DNA of 64,000 nucleotides from DYRB01 sp963709645 (GTDB lineage: Bacteria > Pseudomonadota > Gammaproteobacteria > Chromatiales > Chromatiaceae): assembly GCA_963709645.1 (NCBI GenBank), contig CAVPXP010000007.1, positions 186,001 to 250,000 on the forward strand, written 5' to 3'. Below the pieces are notes generated by a model. That model was given only the letters and a program-made list of their open reading frames with translations. It was not told the DNA's origin and did no database searches. Both the position numbers and the translations under genes were made by a program. Shown piece by piece: positions 45,833 through 55,400 of this stretch. Within the stretch, counting starts at the first letter, position 1, and each line of letters begins with the position of its first letter.

Positions 45833-45913
45833 TCAGGGGGAACGCTTCGGACAATTCTTGCAGCGCTTCCCTTCCTTGAACTTCTTGCAGCACTTGGCGG
45901 ACTTCTTGCCCAT
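45833..45913 (-). CDS. 26-residue Cys/Lys-rich microprotein
   Basis: Translation MGKKSAKCCKKFKEGKRCKN followed by CPKRSP and a TGA. It has nine Lys, two Arg and four Cys arranged as CC and CxxC. An AGGA lies about ten bases before the ATG. It begins 30 bases after the ferritin stop on the same strand, so it is likely co-transcribed with ferritin. I do not recognise a named family. The spaced Cys pairs suggest metal binding and the charge suggests nucleic acid or phosphate contact; both are inference. Confidence 0.65.
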   Translation of the reverse strand: MGKKSAKCCKKFKEGKRCKNCPKRSP

Positions 45914-45943
45914 GACGCAGGTCCTCTGGAGTCAGAGCCGCCG

Positions 45944-46477
45944 CTACAGGGCGGCGGCGGACTTCGCAGCCGCCGGCTGGCCCATCTGCTTCGCAATGGC
46001 CGCGAGCTCGTTGTCGATCATCAGCAGACCCTGGCCCTGGTCGCCGAACAGACGCAGGCGCCCGAGGATGTCGTTCAACGTCGCTTCCTCCTCGATCTGC
46101 TCAGTCACGAACCACTGCAGAAAGATGTTCGTAGCGTGGTCCTTCTCCGACAGGGCATGGTCAACCAACTCGTGGATCGCCGCGGTCACCTCGCGCTCGT
46201 GTGCAAGGGTCCGCTCGAACATCTCAAGCACGCCGTCGGCCTCGGCGGGCGGCGCAGCAATCTGCGTAAACGCAACCGCCGCACCCTGATCGATCAAATA
46301 ACGGTAGATCTTCATCCCATGGGCCAGTTCCTCGTTGTACTTGGCCATGAACCAAGCCGCGGTGCCTTTCAGGTTCATGGTCTCGGCCTGTGCGGACAGC
46401 CCGAGGTAGAAGTACGCGGAATACAGTTCCCGGTTGATCTGCGCGCTGATGCGTGCTGCCATGCCCTTCGAAATCAT
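45944..46477 (-). CDS. Ferritin
   Basis: Non-heme ferritin, 177 residues: iron storage and ferroxidase. The four-helix bundle carries ferroxidase-type residues: INRELYSAYFYL (Glu), NEELAHGMKIYRYL (ExxH) and TEQIEEEATL. The start at 46477 has GAGGAAA upstream; a longer reading to 46516 is unlikely. The C-terminus ends in an Ala-rich tail (GQPAAAKSAAAL). Same strand as the Cys/Lys-rich microprotein just downstream. Confidence 0.93.
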   Translation of the reverse strand: MISKGMAARISAQINRELYSAYFYLGLSAQAETMNLKGTAAWFMAKYNEELAHGMKIYRYLIDQGAAVAFTQIAAPPAEADGVLEMFERTLAHEREVTAAIHELVDHALSEKDHATNIFLQWFVTEQIEEEATLNDILGRLRLFGDQGQGLLMIDNELAAIAKQMGQPAAAKSAAAL

Positions 46478-46697
46478 GGGGTCGGTTTCCTCTTCGGAGC
46501 TGGGTAAGCGAACCAAACGGGGATCGGCGCCGTCGCCAGCGTTGAGCCGTTACTAATCCAGTAATCTGACCATCGGATGCCGTTTTTCAAGAGTCGGGGG
46601 CGGCAAAATGCCGCGATGATGCCGCCGGTTCGCTTGTGCCAGGGCAAGGATCTTGCGACGCTGATCCCGGTACCAGGACTGCGCAGGCATTGCCATC

Positions 46698-46835
46698 TAC
46701 GGAAACGCTGACGAAGCGTTTCTCGTGCGGGACACTGAGGGCCTGCCATTTTCGACGGCGCTATGCCGTTGAAAATGGAGTGCTCCACAAGTCGCTCCTC
46801 GGGGATCGCGAGCTGATTAAAACCAGGGGTACTAG
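46698..46835 (+). repeat. Dispersed hairpin repeat, copy 1
   Basis: Starts with a short hairpin (GAAACGCT / AGCGTTTC) and ends with the core at 46783-46830 (CTCCACAAGTCGCTCCTCGG and on), which recurs at 49264-49312 and, inverted, at 63951-63998. Copy 1 has an extra internal inverted repeat (CCATTTTCGACGGC / GCCGTTGAAAATGG). No coding content. Confidence 0.6.
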
Positions 46836-46848
46836 AGCTCAGCGCTAA

Positions 46849-47005
46849 GGCGATTTCTGTCAGATCATGTACCAGCTAGCTTGTCTTTGCGCCCGCCTTC
46901 TTTGTCGCGCCAGCAGTCACATAGCCCAGCTATGCTCCTGCCGGTGCTCCTTGAAGGCGGACGCAAATCCGGCGCCATCTGGTACATGATTCTCCGGCAA
47001 TCGCC
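46849..47005. mobile_element. 157-bp MITE, copy A (TAA duplication)
   Basis: Terminal inverted repeats GGCGATT... with a further shared ATCATGTACCAG inside each arm, flanked by TAA at 46846-46848 and 47006-47008 (three-base TNA-type target duplication). About 90% similar to the same-length copy at 59763-59919 by eye. It is non-coding, has an internal palindromic segment and no transposase. It sits between ferritin and the outer-membrane protein gene. Confidence 0.8.
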
Positions 47006-47042
47006 TAAGTGCCATCAGCCACGGCCAGGATAGCTGGTTTGA

Positions 47043-47882
47043 TCAGAACCTGAAGGTGACGCCGAGCGCGGCACCGCCGAAGGCGATGTCCACATCGGCG
47101 TTATCGTTGTTGTCGAACTGGTAGTCGAGGTAGCGGTAGGCAAGCACCACATCGCCCCAATTGAAGTGGTAGCCTGCCCCGAGAAGGGCCTGCCAGGTCA
47201 GCTTCGAGCCGCCGGTGCCGACGTCGGCGTAATAGGGAACGAACCAGTTGCCACCGGGCTTGAATTCGCCCTTGACCCCGATGATACCGTCCCAGACCGA
47301 CGGGTTTGCGGACAGGTTCGCGACGGGCAACTGGCCGAGGACCGGCGCGCTGACGGCGATGTCAAGGCCAAGGTCCATCTCCACGTAGCGTGCCCCGAGC
47401 AGGACGTTGGCCGACGCCGAGGGGTTGTCCAGCACCTGGTACTGCCCCGCCAGGGTCCAGACCGTGGCGCTCAGGCCGAGGTCGAGATTGGCGGTACGCG
47501 CCGGTGCCCCAGGGACCAGGGTCCGCAGGTCTTTGTTCTTGTCGGCACCCAAGTCCATGTAAATGATGTCTGTAAAGGCGCCCCAGGGTCCCCTGCGCAC
47601 CTCTAGGGTACCCATGAAAACGGAGTTCAAGGCGTCGAGGATCTGGTCGGCATCGACACTGATGTCCCCGCTCCCAGCGGAAGCCCCAGCAAGGGGCCCG
47701 ACGGGGGCGTTCTTGAAGCTAACGCTGCCGTTGATCGAGGGGAACCAACCGTAGAGAGTGGCGGCGAACTGCCAGTCCTCCAGCGAGCCCTGCGTGGCGC
47801 CCGCGGACAAGGGGACGCCGAGGCCAACGGCCCCCGCAAGGAGGACGCGAGCCCCACATCGGAGAGAAGGAACCGGATGCAT
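47043..47882 (-). CDS. Outer-membrane beta-barrel protein
   Basis: 279 residues. Signal peptide MHPVPSLRCGARVLLAGAVGLGVPLSAGA, then alternating amphipathic strands (WQFAATLYGWFPSING; VLAYRYLDYQF) and a C-terminal aromatic strand ending in TFRF, typical of Omp insertion. It resembles unnamed outer-membrane proteins with an 8-12-strand barrel; no ligand can be inferred. Start ATG 47882 has GGGAGC five bases upstream. Divergent from the AraC regulator, which may control it. Confidence 0.8.
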   Translation of the reverse strand: MHPVPSLRCGARVLLAGAVGLGVPLSAGATQGSLEDWQFAATLYGWFPSINGSVSFKNAPVGPLAGASAGSGDISVDADQILDALNSVFMGTLEVRRGPWGAFTDIIYMDLGADKNKDLRTLVPGAPARTANLDLGLSATVWTLAGQYQVLDNPSASANVLLGARYVEMDLGLDIAVSAPVLGQLPVANLSANPSVWDGIIGVKGEFKPGGNWFVPYYADVGTGGSKLTWQALLGAGYHFNWGDVVLAYRYLDYQFDNNDNADVDIAFGGAALGVTFRF

Positions 47883-48194
47883 AAGTTGCTCCCTAAAGCA
47901 AAATGAACGCAAATTGTGGAAGTGATTGTTGGGTCAAGGACACCGCCCATCATGGGCTGAATGTCACTGTATCGAGTTGGCGACCCCAGGTTGGCGGTCT
48001 CGCCGTCATTTGCCCGACATGCCCCGGGGCCGGCGTGTCGAAAGTTTCGACCCTACTCGGCTCATGCTACGCTCCGGGAGGTACGGGCCACTATCCAGAT
48101 TGCGACATGGTCGAGATACATCCGCCCCATCCCGAGGTCTCCGGTTGCCGCAGTTCTGGTGCCCCCAGCTTAATGCACCTGTTAGAGCCCTGCC
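47883..48194. promoter_or_regulatory. Divergent intergenic region, Omp / AraC
   Basis: 312 bases between divergent genes, so both promoters should be here. I found no confident repeat, operator or RNA element; AraC-type half-sites cannot be picked out by eye. Confidence 0.25.
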
Positions 48195-49125
48195 ATGGAA
48201 CGTCTGCTCTGGGGTGACCCCCTACGGCTGGAACGTGTGGAGTCATTGGCCAGGTCCGCGGGCTGGGACGTGCACTATCTGCAACGCGACCGCGGTACCC
48301 TGGAGGGTGCCTATTCGGCGGTGACCGGGCAGGGCACGACCCTAGCCTGGGGTGAGGCAAGTCGGTCGGTACACGCGATCGGCGCCCATGCGAACCAGTT
48401 GGCGTTGTTTTTTGGCCTGGCGCAGGCCGTTCGGGATGGGCGGCACCACCGTTGGAACCTCCGAGGTATTGGTCTTGCCTCCTGGCGGGGAATTCGACCA
48501 GTTGGTCCCGGTCGGCTGCGAGATTGCCACGGTTTTCTTACCCTGGCAGCGGCTGGTCACCGCAGCCGAGGCCCTGCGGGTGGACTTGGTCCCGAGACAG
48601 GGAACGGCCGTGTTGACCCGCGACGACGAGCCGGGGCGACGCTTCGAACGTGCGCTGAATCGGTTGCGAAATGCTGCTTTGTTGGATCCATCGGCATGGA
48701 ATGAGTGCGAGGGCGAGTTCGTCGGGGCCCTGTGTGGTCTGCTGGGGGCTGACGGCCCACGCCGCCTCGCAGCAAATCGGGACGAGTTCGGTGCGGCGCA
48801 TGCCAGACGGACGCGCGACTTTATCGACAGTCGTTTCCGGGAAGACGTGCGGATGGAGGACATCTGCCTTGCGTTGGGAATCGGTTCACGTCAGATCCAA
48901 CGCTGTTTTCGAGCGCACTACGGTATCAGCCCCCTTGCCTATCTCAAACTCCGCCGGCTAAACGAGACCCGGACCATGCTGCTTCGGGGCTACCGGGGCA
49001 CAAAGGTGACAGATGCCGCCATTGCGACCGGGTTTGCACACCTGGGGCGCTTTGCTGCGGCCTATCGGCAACTGTTTGGCGAACACCCAAGATCCACGGT
49101 GGATCGGAACAAAGGGCCGTCGTGA
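48195..49125 (+). pseudogene. AraC-family transcriptional regulator, single frameshift
   Basis: Corrected length about 309 residues. The N-terminal ligand/dimer domain (MERLLWGDPLRLERVE... HAIGAHANQLALFFGLAQAV) continues after one extra base at about 48431-48435 as GTSEVLVLPPGGEFDQLVP. The C-terminal double helix-turn-helix is intact: VRMEDICLALGIGSRQIQRCFRAHYGISPLAYLKLRRL and VTDAAIATGFAHLGRFAAAYRQLFGEHP. It lies divergent from the outer-membrane protein. Confidence 0.8.
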
Positions 49126-49235
49126 GCAGGGTGCCTTATCCGATCGGTGCTATCCGTCCCGGAATTCCCTCCCTCTCCGCCCGGAGGGCGGCGTAAGCGA
49201 AGCCTCCACGAGGCCTACGCCTTTACTGGTGCAAG

Positions 49236-49327
49236 GAAAACGCTGACCAAAGCGTTTCCCGGGCTCCACGAGTCGCGCCTCGGGGAGTGCGAGCCGAATA
49301 AAGCCAGGGATGGGTTTAATCAGCACC
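49236..49327 (+). repeat. Dispersed hairpin repeat, copy 2
   Basis: Hairpin AAACGCT / AGCGTTT followed by the shared core from CTCCACGAGTCGCGCCTCGG (49264) to CAGCACC. Matches copy 1 (46698-46835) and the inverted copy at the right window edge. Located between the AraC and MEMO1-AMMECR1 genes. Confidence 0.6.
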
Positions 49328-49366
49328 TACCTGGGTGGGATTGGCCCCATAGCCGATACCAGGCCG

Positions 49367-50995
49367 TTAGGGCCCCCCGTCGCCAGGCACGGCGGCAGCG
49401 TAGCGTGCGGCGTGCTTGGTGCTGCTGAAGACCGCGAAGCTTGCACCGTCGCGCCAGGCATCCGCCGGCAGCCCGGCCTTACGGGCCAACTGGGACAGGG
49501 TCTCCTCCCGCGTCCAGCCCTGCTCCACCGCCACCTCCGGCAGAAAGACAGCGCGCCTTGCGCCCTTCGTCAGGATGATCCCCTCTTCACCGACGCGGAA
49601 CTCCTCCCAGGAGGCGATGGGCCGCGGCGGGGTCAGGACACTCACCTCCACTTCCAAGTCGTCGAGATCCGACGGCTGCACCGGCGGGAAACGCCGGTCG
49701 TGCCGAGCGGCGTTGTCCCCATTCTCCAAGACCGCACGATAGAGCGGCTCGCGCGGCTCGATATATCCGATGCAGCCCCGCAGTGCGCCCTGGTGCTTGA
49801 GCGTCACGAATGCCCCGGCTGGCTCCCGGAGCCGAGCCGGCAGGGCTCCGATGGCCTGACCGACCGCCTCCTCCCGGTTGGCGGAAGGGCCGAGGACCGC
49901 GCCCTCCACGGCTAGAATGGCGAGACGGTGGAGGAGTTTGAGATCCGACTCGGTCAGGGCCTCACCGGCGGCGGGTCCGGCCCCCTGGGTCTGTGCAAAA
50001 CCCGCAGCCTCACTGGCGGTCTCACTCGCACCTGAGGCCCCGGCAGACAAAGGCTGCTGGTCAGTCACCACCAGGGCAACGTAGCTCACAGAGGTACCCC
50101 AGTCCCCGGTCAGGGCGCCGCTGGTCGCGTAGGCGACCCGCTGGACCTCGGCACCTGGGCCGAGCATCCGCAACAGGACGTCGATGGGCCGGAAACCGCA
50201 GATGGTGATCCCCGTCTCCGCCTGATAGGCCAGGAAACCATCGGCGTCCTTGGCCAGGATCTGACCGATGGCCCCGTCGTCCAGGGTCTGGATGCGGGCC
50301 TGGGCCCGCTGATCCGGAGGGAAAGGAAGATAGCCGAAGCGCTTGCCGTAGTGGGTGAAATCGCTGGAGACAACCACGAGGGTCGTCTCGTCGGCCAGCG
50401 GCCGGAGCAGGTCCGCGGCGGCCTGGTAGTCCCCCTCCTTCAGGTCTCCCACCAGGACCGGTACCAAACGCCAGCCTGGGGCTAAGGCCCGTTGCAGAAG
50501 CGGCAGTTCGATCTCGATGCTGTGCTCGCGCAGATGAGCGTCGGCGTGGGCGCCGACCAGGGGCGAGGCACGCAGGGCATGCACAGCCTCCGAGTCGAGC
50601 GGGACATCGCCGAGCGGGGTGCGGTAGACATCCACCTCCGCGATGGACAGCCCCTGGAATCTCCCATAGTGGGAGGGCGCCAGCACCAGCACCCGCTTGT
50701 AGGTCTGGCCCTTCACCAGAGAGAACGCCTTCCCCGCCGTCGGGCCGCTGAAAGCATATCCTGCGTGGGGCGTGATCAAGGCGCGGATCTGGCCCTGGGG
50801 CGGAGTTGCCTTCACTGTATCGAGAAAGCCGTCGACCTGGCCCTGGAGCTGTCCTGGATCGGCCGGGTACCAGCCGCCAGCCAGGGCACTTTCCCGAACC
50901 CGCTCCGCGGCCACCACCACGGCCGCCAGGGCGCAGGCGCCAATCACGACGAGGATAAGCCGAGTCAGACTGCTGCTAGCCATGACGCCGATCAC
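49367..50995 (-). CDS. Membrane-anchored MEMO1-AMMECR1 fusion (AmmeMemoRadiSam B/A)
   Basis: 542 residues. An N-terminal membrane anchor (LTRLILVVIGACALAAVVVA) is followed by a MEMO1 domain (about 40-300): ALITPHAGYAFSGPTAGKAF, LAPSHYGRFQG, REHSIEIELPLLQR and SSDFTHYGKRFGYLP, all positions of LigB-like metal ligands. A Ser/Ala/Gly-rich linker (about 315-350) leads to an AMMECR1 domain (ALRGCIGYIEPREPLYRAV; FLPEVAVEQGWTREETLSQLARKAGL). Both families are otherwise mostly cytosolic; here the anchor suggests an extracytoplasmic location. The GTG at 50995 overlaps the upstream small gene's TGA; ATG 50983 is the alternative. Last gene of the operon. Confidence 0.9.
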   Translation of the reverse strand: MIGVMASSSLTRLILVVIGACALAAVVVAAERVRESALAGGWYPADPGQLQGQVDGFLDTVKATPPQGQIRALITPHAGYAFSGPTAGKAFSLVKGQTYKRVLVLAPSHYGRFQGLSIAEVDVYRTPLGDVPLDSEAVHALRASPLVGAHADAHLREHSIEIELPLLQRALAPGWRLVPVLVGDLKEGDYQAAADLLRPLADETTLVVVSSDFTHYGKRFGYLPFPPDQRAQARIQTLDDGAIGQILAKDADGFLAYQAETGITICGFRPIDVLLRMLGPGAEVQRVAYATSGALTGDWGTSVSYVALVVTDQQPLSAGASGASETASEAAGFAQTQGAGPAAGEALTESDLKLLHRLAILAVEGAVLGPSANREEAVGQAIGALPARLREPAGAFVTLKHQGALRGCIGYIEPREPLYRAVLENGDNAARHDRRFPPVQPSDLDDLEVEVSVLTPPRPIASWEEFRVGEEGIILTKGARRAVFLPEVAVEQGWTREETLSQLARKAGLPADAWRDGASFAVFSSTKHAARYAAAVPGDGGP

Positions 50996-51190
50996 CCGGC
51001 CAGGTCGTGGCGGCGATAGAAGTCCGCCTCCTTGAGCGGCAGGTCCCGGGTCAGGGTGACCGGGGGATCAAAGGGGCGGGGCAGAGCCGAGACACCAATC
51101 CCCCCGAGCAAGGCACCGATGACGCCGAGAAAGCGGCGTCGGCCGGCGCCCAGCTTGTTGAGTCAGAGTCAGGTTGCGTGCGTCGTTCAT
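50992..51190 (-). pseudogene. Small Tat-signal protein, single frameshift
   Basis: After removing one extra base at about 51160, the translation is about 65 residues: MNDARNLTLTNKLGAG then the twin-arginine motif RRRFLGVIGALLGGIGVSALP and a short mature part ending PLKEADFYRRHDLAG. Without the correction there is no standard start for the Tat frame, so an assembly error is likely. The mature end resembles the C-terminus of the 82-residue protein on the other side of the radical SAM gene (READWYHL). Its function is unknown. It overlaps both neighbours by four bases. Confidence 0.6.
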
Positions 51191-52167
51191 AGCCAGACCC
51201 CCGGTATCTTGTCGTTGCAGGTGGGGCAGCGCCCATCCGCCGTCAGCTTGTAGTCGGTGATGGTGAAGCCGCTGCGCCCGATGAGCAGGGTTCCATCCCT
51301 AGGGCAATAGGTTGAGCTGCCGGCGTCGCCCAGGACGTTGCCGATATAGACGTACCGCAGTCCCGCCTCCAGGGCCTCGGTGCGCGCCCGCCGCAGGGTG
51401 TCGGCCGGCGTCGGCGGCAGGTTGCGCATGCGGTACTGTGGCTGGAAGCGGCTGAAGTGCAGCGGGGTATCGGCCCCCAGCTCGGCAGCGATCCAGCGGG
51501 CCATGCGGCGGATCATGGCCAGGTCGTCGTTCAGGGTAGGGATCACCAGGTTGGTCACCTCCACCCAAACGCCCTCCTCGCGGAAGGTCACCAGGGCATC
51601 GAGCACCGGCTTTAGGGTCGCGCCGCTGATCCGCCGATAGAACCCGTCGTCGAAGGCCTTGAGGTCGGCGTTGGTCGCGTCCAGTACCCGGCACAGGCGA
51701 CGCAGGGGATCGCGGTTGATGTAGGCCGCCGTGACGAAGACATTGGTCAGGCCCTGCTCGCGGGCCAGGACGCTGGTGTCGTAGACGTACTCGTAGAAGA
51801 CGATGGGGTCAGAGTAGGTGTAGGCGATCGCCTTGCACCCCTCGCCTTTCGCGGCCAACACGATCTCGGCGGGATCCGCCCGGTAGGTCTCCTCCATCTC
51901 CTCGCCGCCGCGTTGCGAGAGCTGCCAGTTCTGGCAGTTCAGGCAGTGGAGGTTGCAGCCCGCCGTCGCGAGGGAAAAGATCTGGACTCCGGGGTGGAAG
52001 TGGTAGAGGGGCTTCTTCTCGATGGGGTCGATATGGATCGCCGAGGGCCGGCCGTAGGTCGTGGCCCGCAGCTTCCCGCCGAGATTGACCCGCACCCGGC
52101 AGTCGCCCGCCGCCCCCTCAGGGATGACGCAGGCACGTGGGCAAAGCTCGCAGGCGACGGCACTCAT
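51187..52167 (-). CDS. AmmeMemoRadiSam-system radical SAM enzyme
   Basis: 326 residues. The N-terminus carries CELCPRACVIPEG (a Cys-rich segment with two Cys) and the radical SAM motif is ATAGCNLHCLNCQNWQLS (CxxxCxxC), followed by YTYSDPIVFYEYVYD and TNVFVTAAYINR. The C-terminus ends with CPTCNDKIPGVWL. It matches the family that co-occurs with MEMO1 and AMMECR1 proteins; its reaction is not established. Start ATG has GGAGGAGGGG upstream and overlaps the preceding small gene (ATGA). Confidence 0.93.
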   Translation of the reverse strand: MSAVACELCPRACVIPEGAAGDCRVRVNLGGKLRATTYGRPSAIHIDPIEKKPLYHFHPGVQIFSLATAGCNLHCLNCQNWQLSQRGGEEMEETYRADPAEIVLAAKGEGCKAIAYTYSDPIVFYEYVYDTSVLAREQGLTNVFVTAAYINRDPLRRLCRVLDATNADLKAFDDGFYRRISGATLKPVLDALVTFREEGVWVEVTNLVIPTLNDDLAMIRRMARWIAAELGADTPLHFSRFQPQYRMRNLPPTPADTLRRARTEALEAGLRYVYIGNVLGDAGSSTYCPRDGTLLIGRSGFTITDYKLTADGRCPTCNDKIPGVWL

Positions 52168-52412
52168 GGTGCCCCTCCTCCGGACTCCTCCGGCGTGGCC
52201 AGGTGATACCAGTCCGCTTCGCGGTCGCTCAGGTCACCTGTGTCGATGCGCCGCTCCAAGGTCTTGATGTCGATGACCCGATGACCGCTGCCCTCGCGAG
52301 CCGCCAGACGCAGTCCTTCGCCCAGGTGCAGGGCGATCAACAGCGCGGTCGCGACGATCAGGCCAAGGAAGCGCGCGTCGCGGAGGTGCCAGTGACTTAC
52401 CAGCGTTCTCAT
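52164..52412 (-). CDS. 82-residue membrane protein of the MEMO operon
   Basis: One transmembrane helix near the N-terminus (FLGLIVATALLIALHLG) and a charged C-terminus DIKTLERRIDTGDLSDREADWYHLATPEE. The READWYHL segment resembles the mature end of the small Tat protein in the same operon. From memory it also resembles the N-terminal EAxFYxxL stretch of many one-piece AmmeMemoRadiSam radical SAM enzymes. Its stop overlaps the radical SAM start (ATGA). No known family. Confidence 0.7.
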   Translation of the reverse strand: MRTLVSHWHLRDARFLGLIVATALLIALHLGEGLRLAAREGSGHRVIDIKTLERRIDTGDLSDREADWYHLATPEESGGGAP

Positions 52413-52493
52413 GTGGATAGCGACATCAAGTCATAGTCGACAGGACATTTGACTCCGAATCGGGCGCTTTGTCCCCTCACAACCGAACCGTCT

Positions 52494-55400
52494 TCAATTA
52501 CCTCCGCTTGTGGAGGATACCTCCTGCGGAAGCTTAGATGACGCTGCCGTCGTGCGACGGACATGGGTGTCCCGGGCCGTCAGGCAGCGGTTGCAGCGGA
52601 TACAGTCGAGGTCAAACTCGCCCTTGACCCCCAGGTCGCAGTGCTCGAAGCGCCGCTTTGGCGCCAGACCCTGAAGCAACGCCAGCTTGTTTCCCAGGGC
52701 AAGGAAGGCCCCCATCGGGCAAAAGTATCGGCACCAGAAGCGGTAGTGAAACAGTGCCCCGACCAGAACCAGACCGGTCAGCCAAAGCATCCAACCCGAG
52801 AGCCGCCCGCCGAAGAGGTGCTGCATGGGGTCGAAGGTTGCCCAGGTGCCCTCACCGGTCAGCCAGACGCCAGTTAAAACCAACGCTAATAGAACATATT
52901 TTATGTAACGCATACGTTGCTCGATGGGCCGATCCGGGTAGGCACGCAACCCAAGGCGGCGCCCCAGACGGGACGTCAATTCCTGAAGCGCGCCAAAGGG
53001 ACACAGGTACCCGCACCAGACCTGGCCGAACAGGAGCGCCGTCACCGCCGCGAACCCGATCAACAGCCAACGCTGGGGGTTCTCGGCCAGGGAGGCTGCC
53101 TTGCCCTGACTGAGGTTGACCAGGTCCACCTCAGTCACCAGGGTGTTGAGCCAGAAGCCGAGGATTGCGAGGGCGACGACCTGATAGAGCAGCCTGGCCG
53201 GCTCGCTCCCGGACAAATACACCGGGAAGAAGAGCAGCAGCAGAACAGCGGTGGCATAGAGACCCCAGTCCGGCTCACCCGCCTCCCCCGTTGCGGTCGC
53301 GGGAGGCATGGCGCGCTCGAAAGCGGTCTCCGTGGCCCTGCGAGCGGCGAGATTGATGGTCTCCAAGGCCGCACGGCTGGTCACCGTGGCGCCGGTCATG
53401 CCGTCGAGGCGGTCCAAGGACAAGGGGCCCTGGGCCAGGTCCACACCGGCGAGCCCCGCGAGCCAGCTGTCGATCCCGGCGATGTAGGATGGAGTCTCGC
53501 CGGAGTCGAGATAACGCACCCCGCGCAGCACACCGTCGCGCCCGACCCCGAGCAGAAGATGGACGGGGCCCGCAAACCCGCTCACGCCCGGGGCCGCGGC
53601 CGCGCTCGCCAGATTCACCGTCTGGGGCTGGACCTCGCCCGGAGTGAACCCGAGGTAGTGGACGAAGGGCTCCTCCACGAGGCTGAAGCGGACCGAGCCG
53701 CTGACCTCCGCCAGTCGCTCGTCGTCGAAACGGACCTGGGGCCCGGGCGCGGTACCAAGCTCCAGCAGGAGGAAGGCATAGGTCAGCAGGACCGCGTAGA
53801 TCAGACCCCAGCCGAGCCGCGGCCAGGGGAACGACGGCTGACCCCGACGATCGGGTCCTGCCGGCACAGCCGGAACCAGTCGGGCGAACAGCAAGGGCAA
53901 GAGCGCAACCGCCGCCAGGACTGCCAGGACCCGGCAGGTCCCATCCACGCCGAGGATCGGGACCATCAGGGCGCCAGTCACCAGTCCCCCCAGGGCACCG
54001 CCCAGGTTGTCGGCCGCCTGGACCAGTCCCCCGCTGCGTATCACCGAGTCTCCTCCTCCCTGAGCCAGGGGCACGCTCAGGGTGAAGCCGGCGCCGGCCA
54101 AGAGGCCCAGGGTCAGTGTCAGACCCAGATAGCCTGCCTCTTGGGCCTGCCCCCCCAGGTCTGCCAGGGTCTCCAAGGCGGCTGGCTGAACGGCTAGACC
54201 CAGGGCGACGGCGACCAGCACCGCGACCAGGTGCCAGCCTGACCGACGACCCGCTGCCAGGGGTCGAGCGGCCCCGGCCCCAAGGGCCAGCCCCGTCATG
54301 AAAAGGCCATTGAGCAGGGCCACCCGCTCGAAGACCAGTCCCACCTGGGCCTGATAGCTGAACAAGAGGGCGAGCTGTGCAGCCATGGCGATGAGCCCCA
54401 GGACGGCCAAGGCGAAGACGCCGGCTGGCGCGGACTGGGCCGGGCCGCCGCGCCCTTCCAGGCCGGCACGCAGCAACCACAACGCGACGAACAGAACGGG
54501 CGGGATCAGGTAGGGCCATGGCCCCAGTCGGTGCAGACGTTCCAGCCAATCGACGAAGCCCGAGGCGCTGAACTTTCCCCACAGGACCATGTTCAGGTAG
54601 TAGGTCACGGGGCGGCTGTCGCGGTTGACCTCACTCAGTCCCCGGGCCTGTTCGAGCTGACCGCGCAGAAAGGCGACCTCGTCCCGCGGCAGCATGCTGG
54701 AGAAGGTCCCGACGGGAAGGGTATGGCAGCCGGGGGCGGCGGACCCGGCGGCGCAGGAGCCGTCCCCGCCCTGGTCCGCCAGGTTCGCCGCCAGGTAGCG
54801 GCGCTGCAGCTCACCCGGATCCTCGGTCAGGCGCCCCAGGGCGTTGCTCGCGCAGAAGACCTGGACGTCCCCCGGGACCAAGACGATATGGGAGAAGACC
54901 TCCCCCAGGGTCCGGTAGACAGAACCGGCATAGCCGCCCACGGCGCGCCCCAGGTAATTCGACGCCGCGCTGACCTGGGTGCAGAAGACCCCGTCCGGTG
55001 TCAGGTGCTCACGGATCGACGCGAACGCCTCGCGGGTGAAGTAGCGGTTACTCGCGGCGCTGGAGGGTGCCGCGTCGAGGGACAGGATCAGGTCGTAGCG
55101 CGCGTCTGAGCCCAAATGCCGCAGGAAGCGCCGGCCGTCGGCGAAGTGGAGTGCAAGACGCGGGTCCTGGAGGGCATCCCGTGCCTCGTGGTCCAGATAG
55201 GGGCGAACCCGCTCGAAGCCGGTCCGGTCCTGCTCCACCTGATCGATCCGATCGAGCGGGAACCGCAAGAGCCCCGCCGCCAGCCCGCTGGGGTACCCGC
55301 CCAAGAGCAGGACCCGACGCGCTCCGGCGGCCTCCGCGTAGAAATAGGCCGCCTGGCGCTCGACCTCCAGGTGAAGTGGAAAGCTCTGCTGGATCTGGCC

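Noticed and set aside
52917..54197. A 426-codon plus-strand frame inside the 1249-residue fusion gene
   Set aside because: It is antisense to clear membrane and FMN motifs; the composition is Gly/Arg/Pro-rich without structure.
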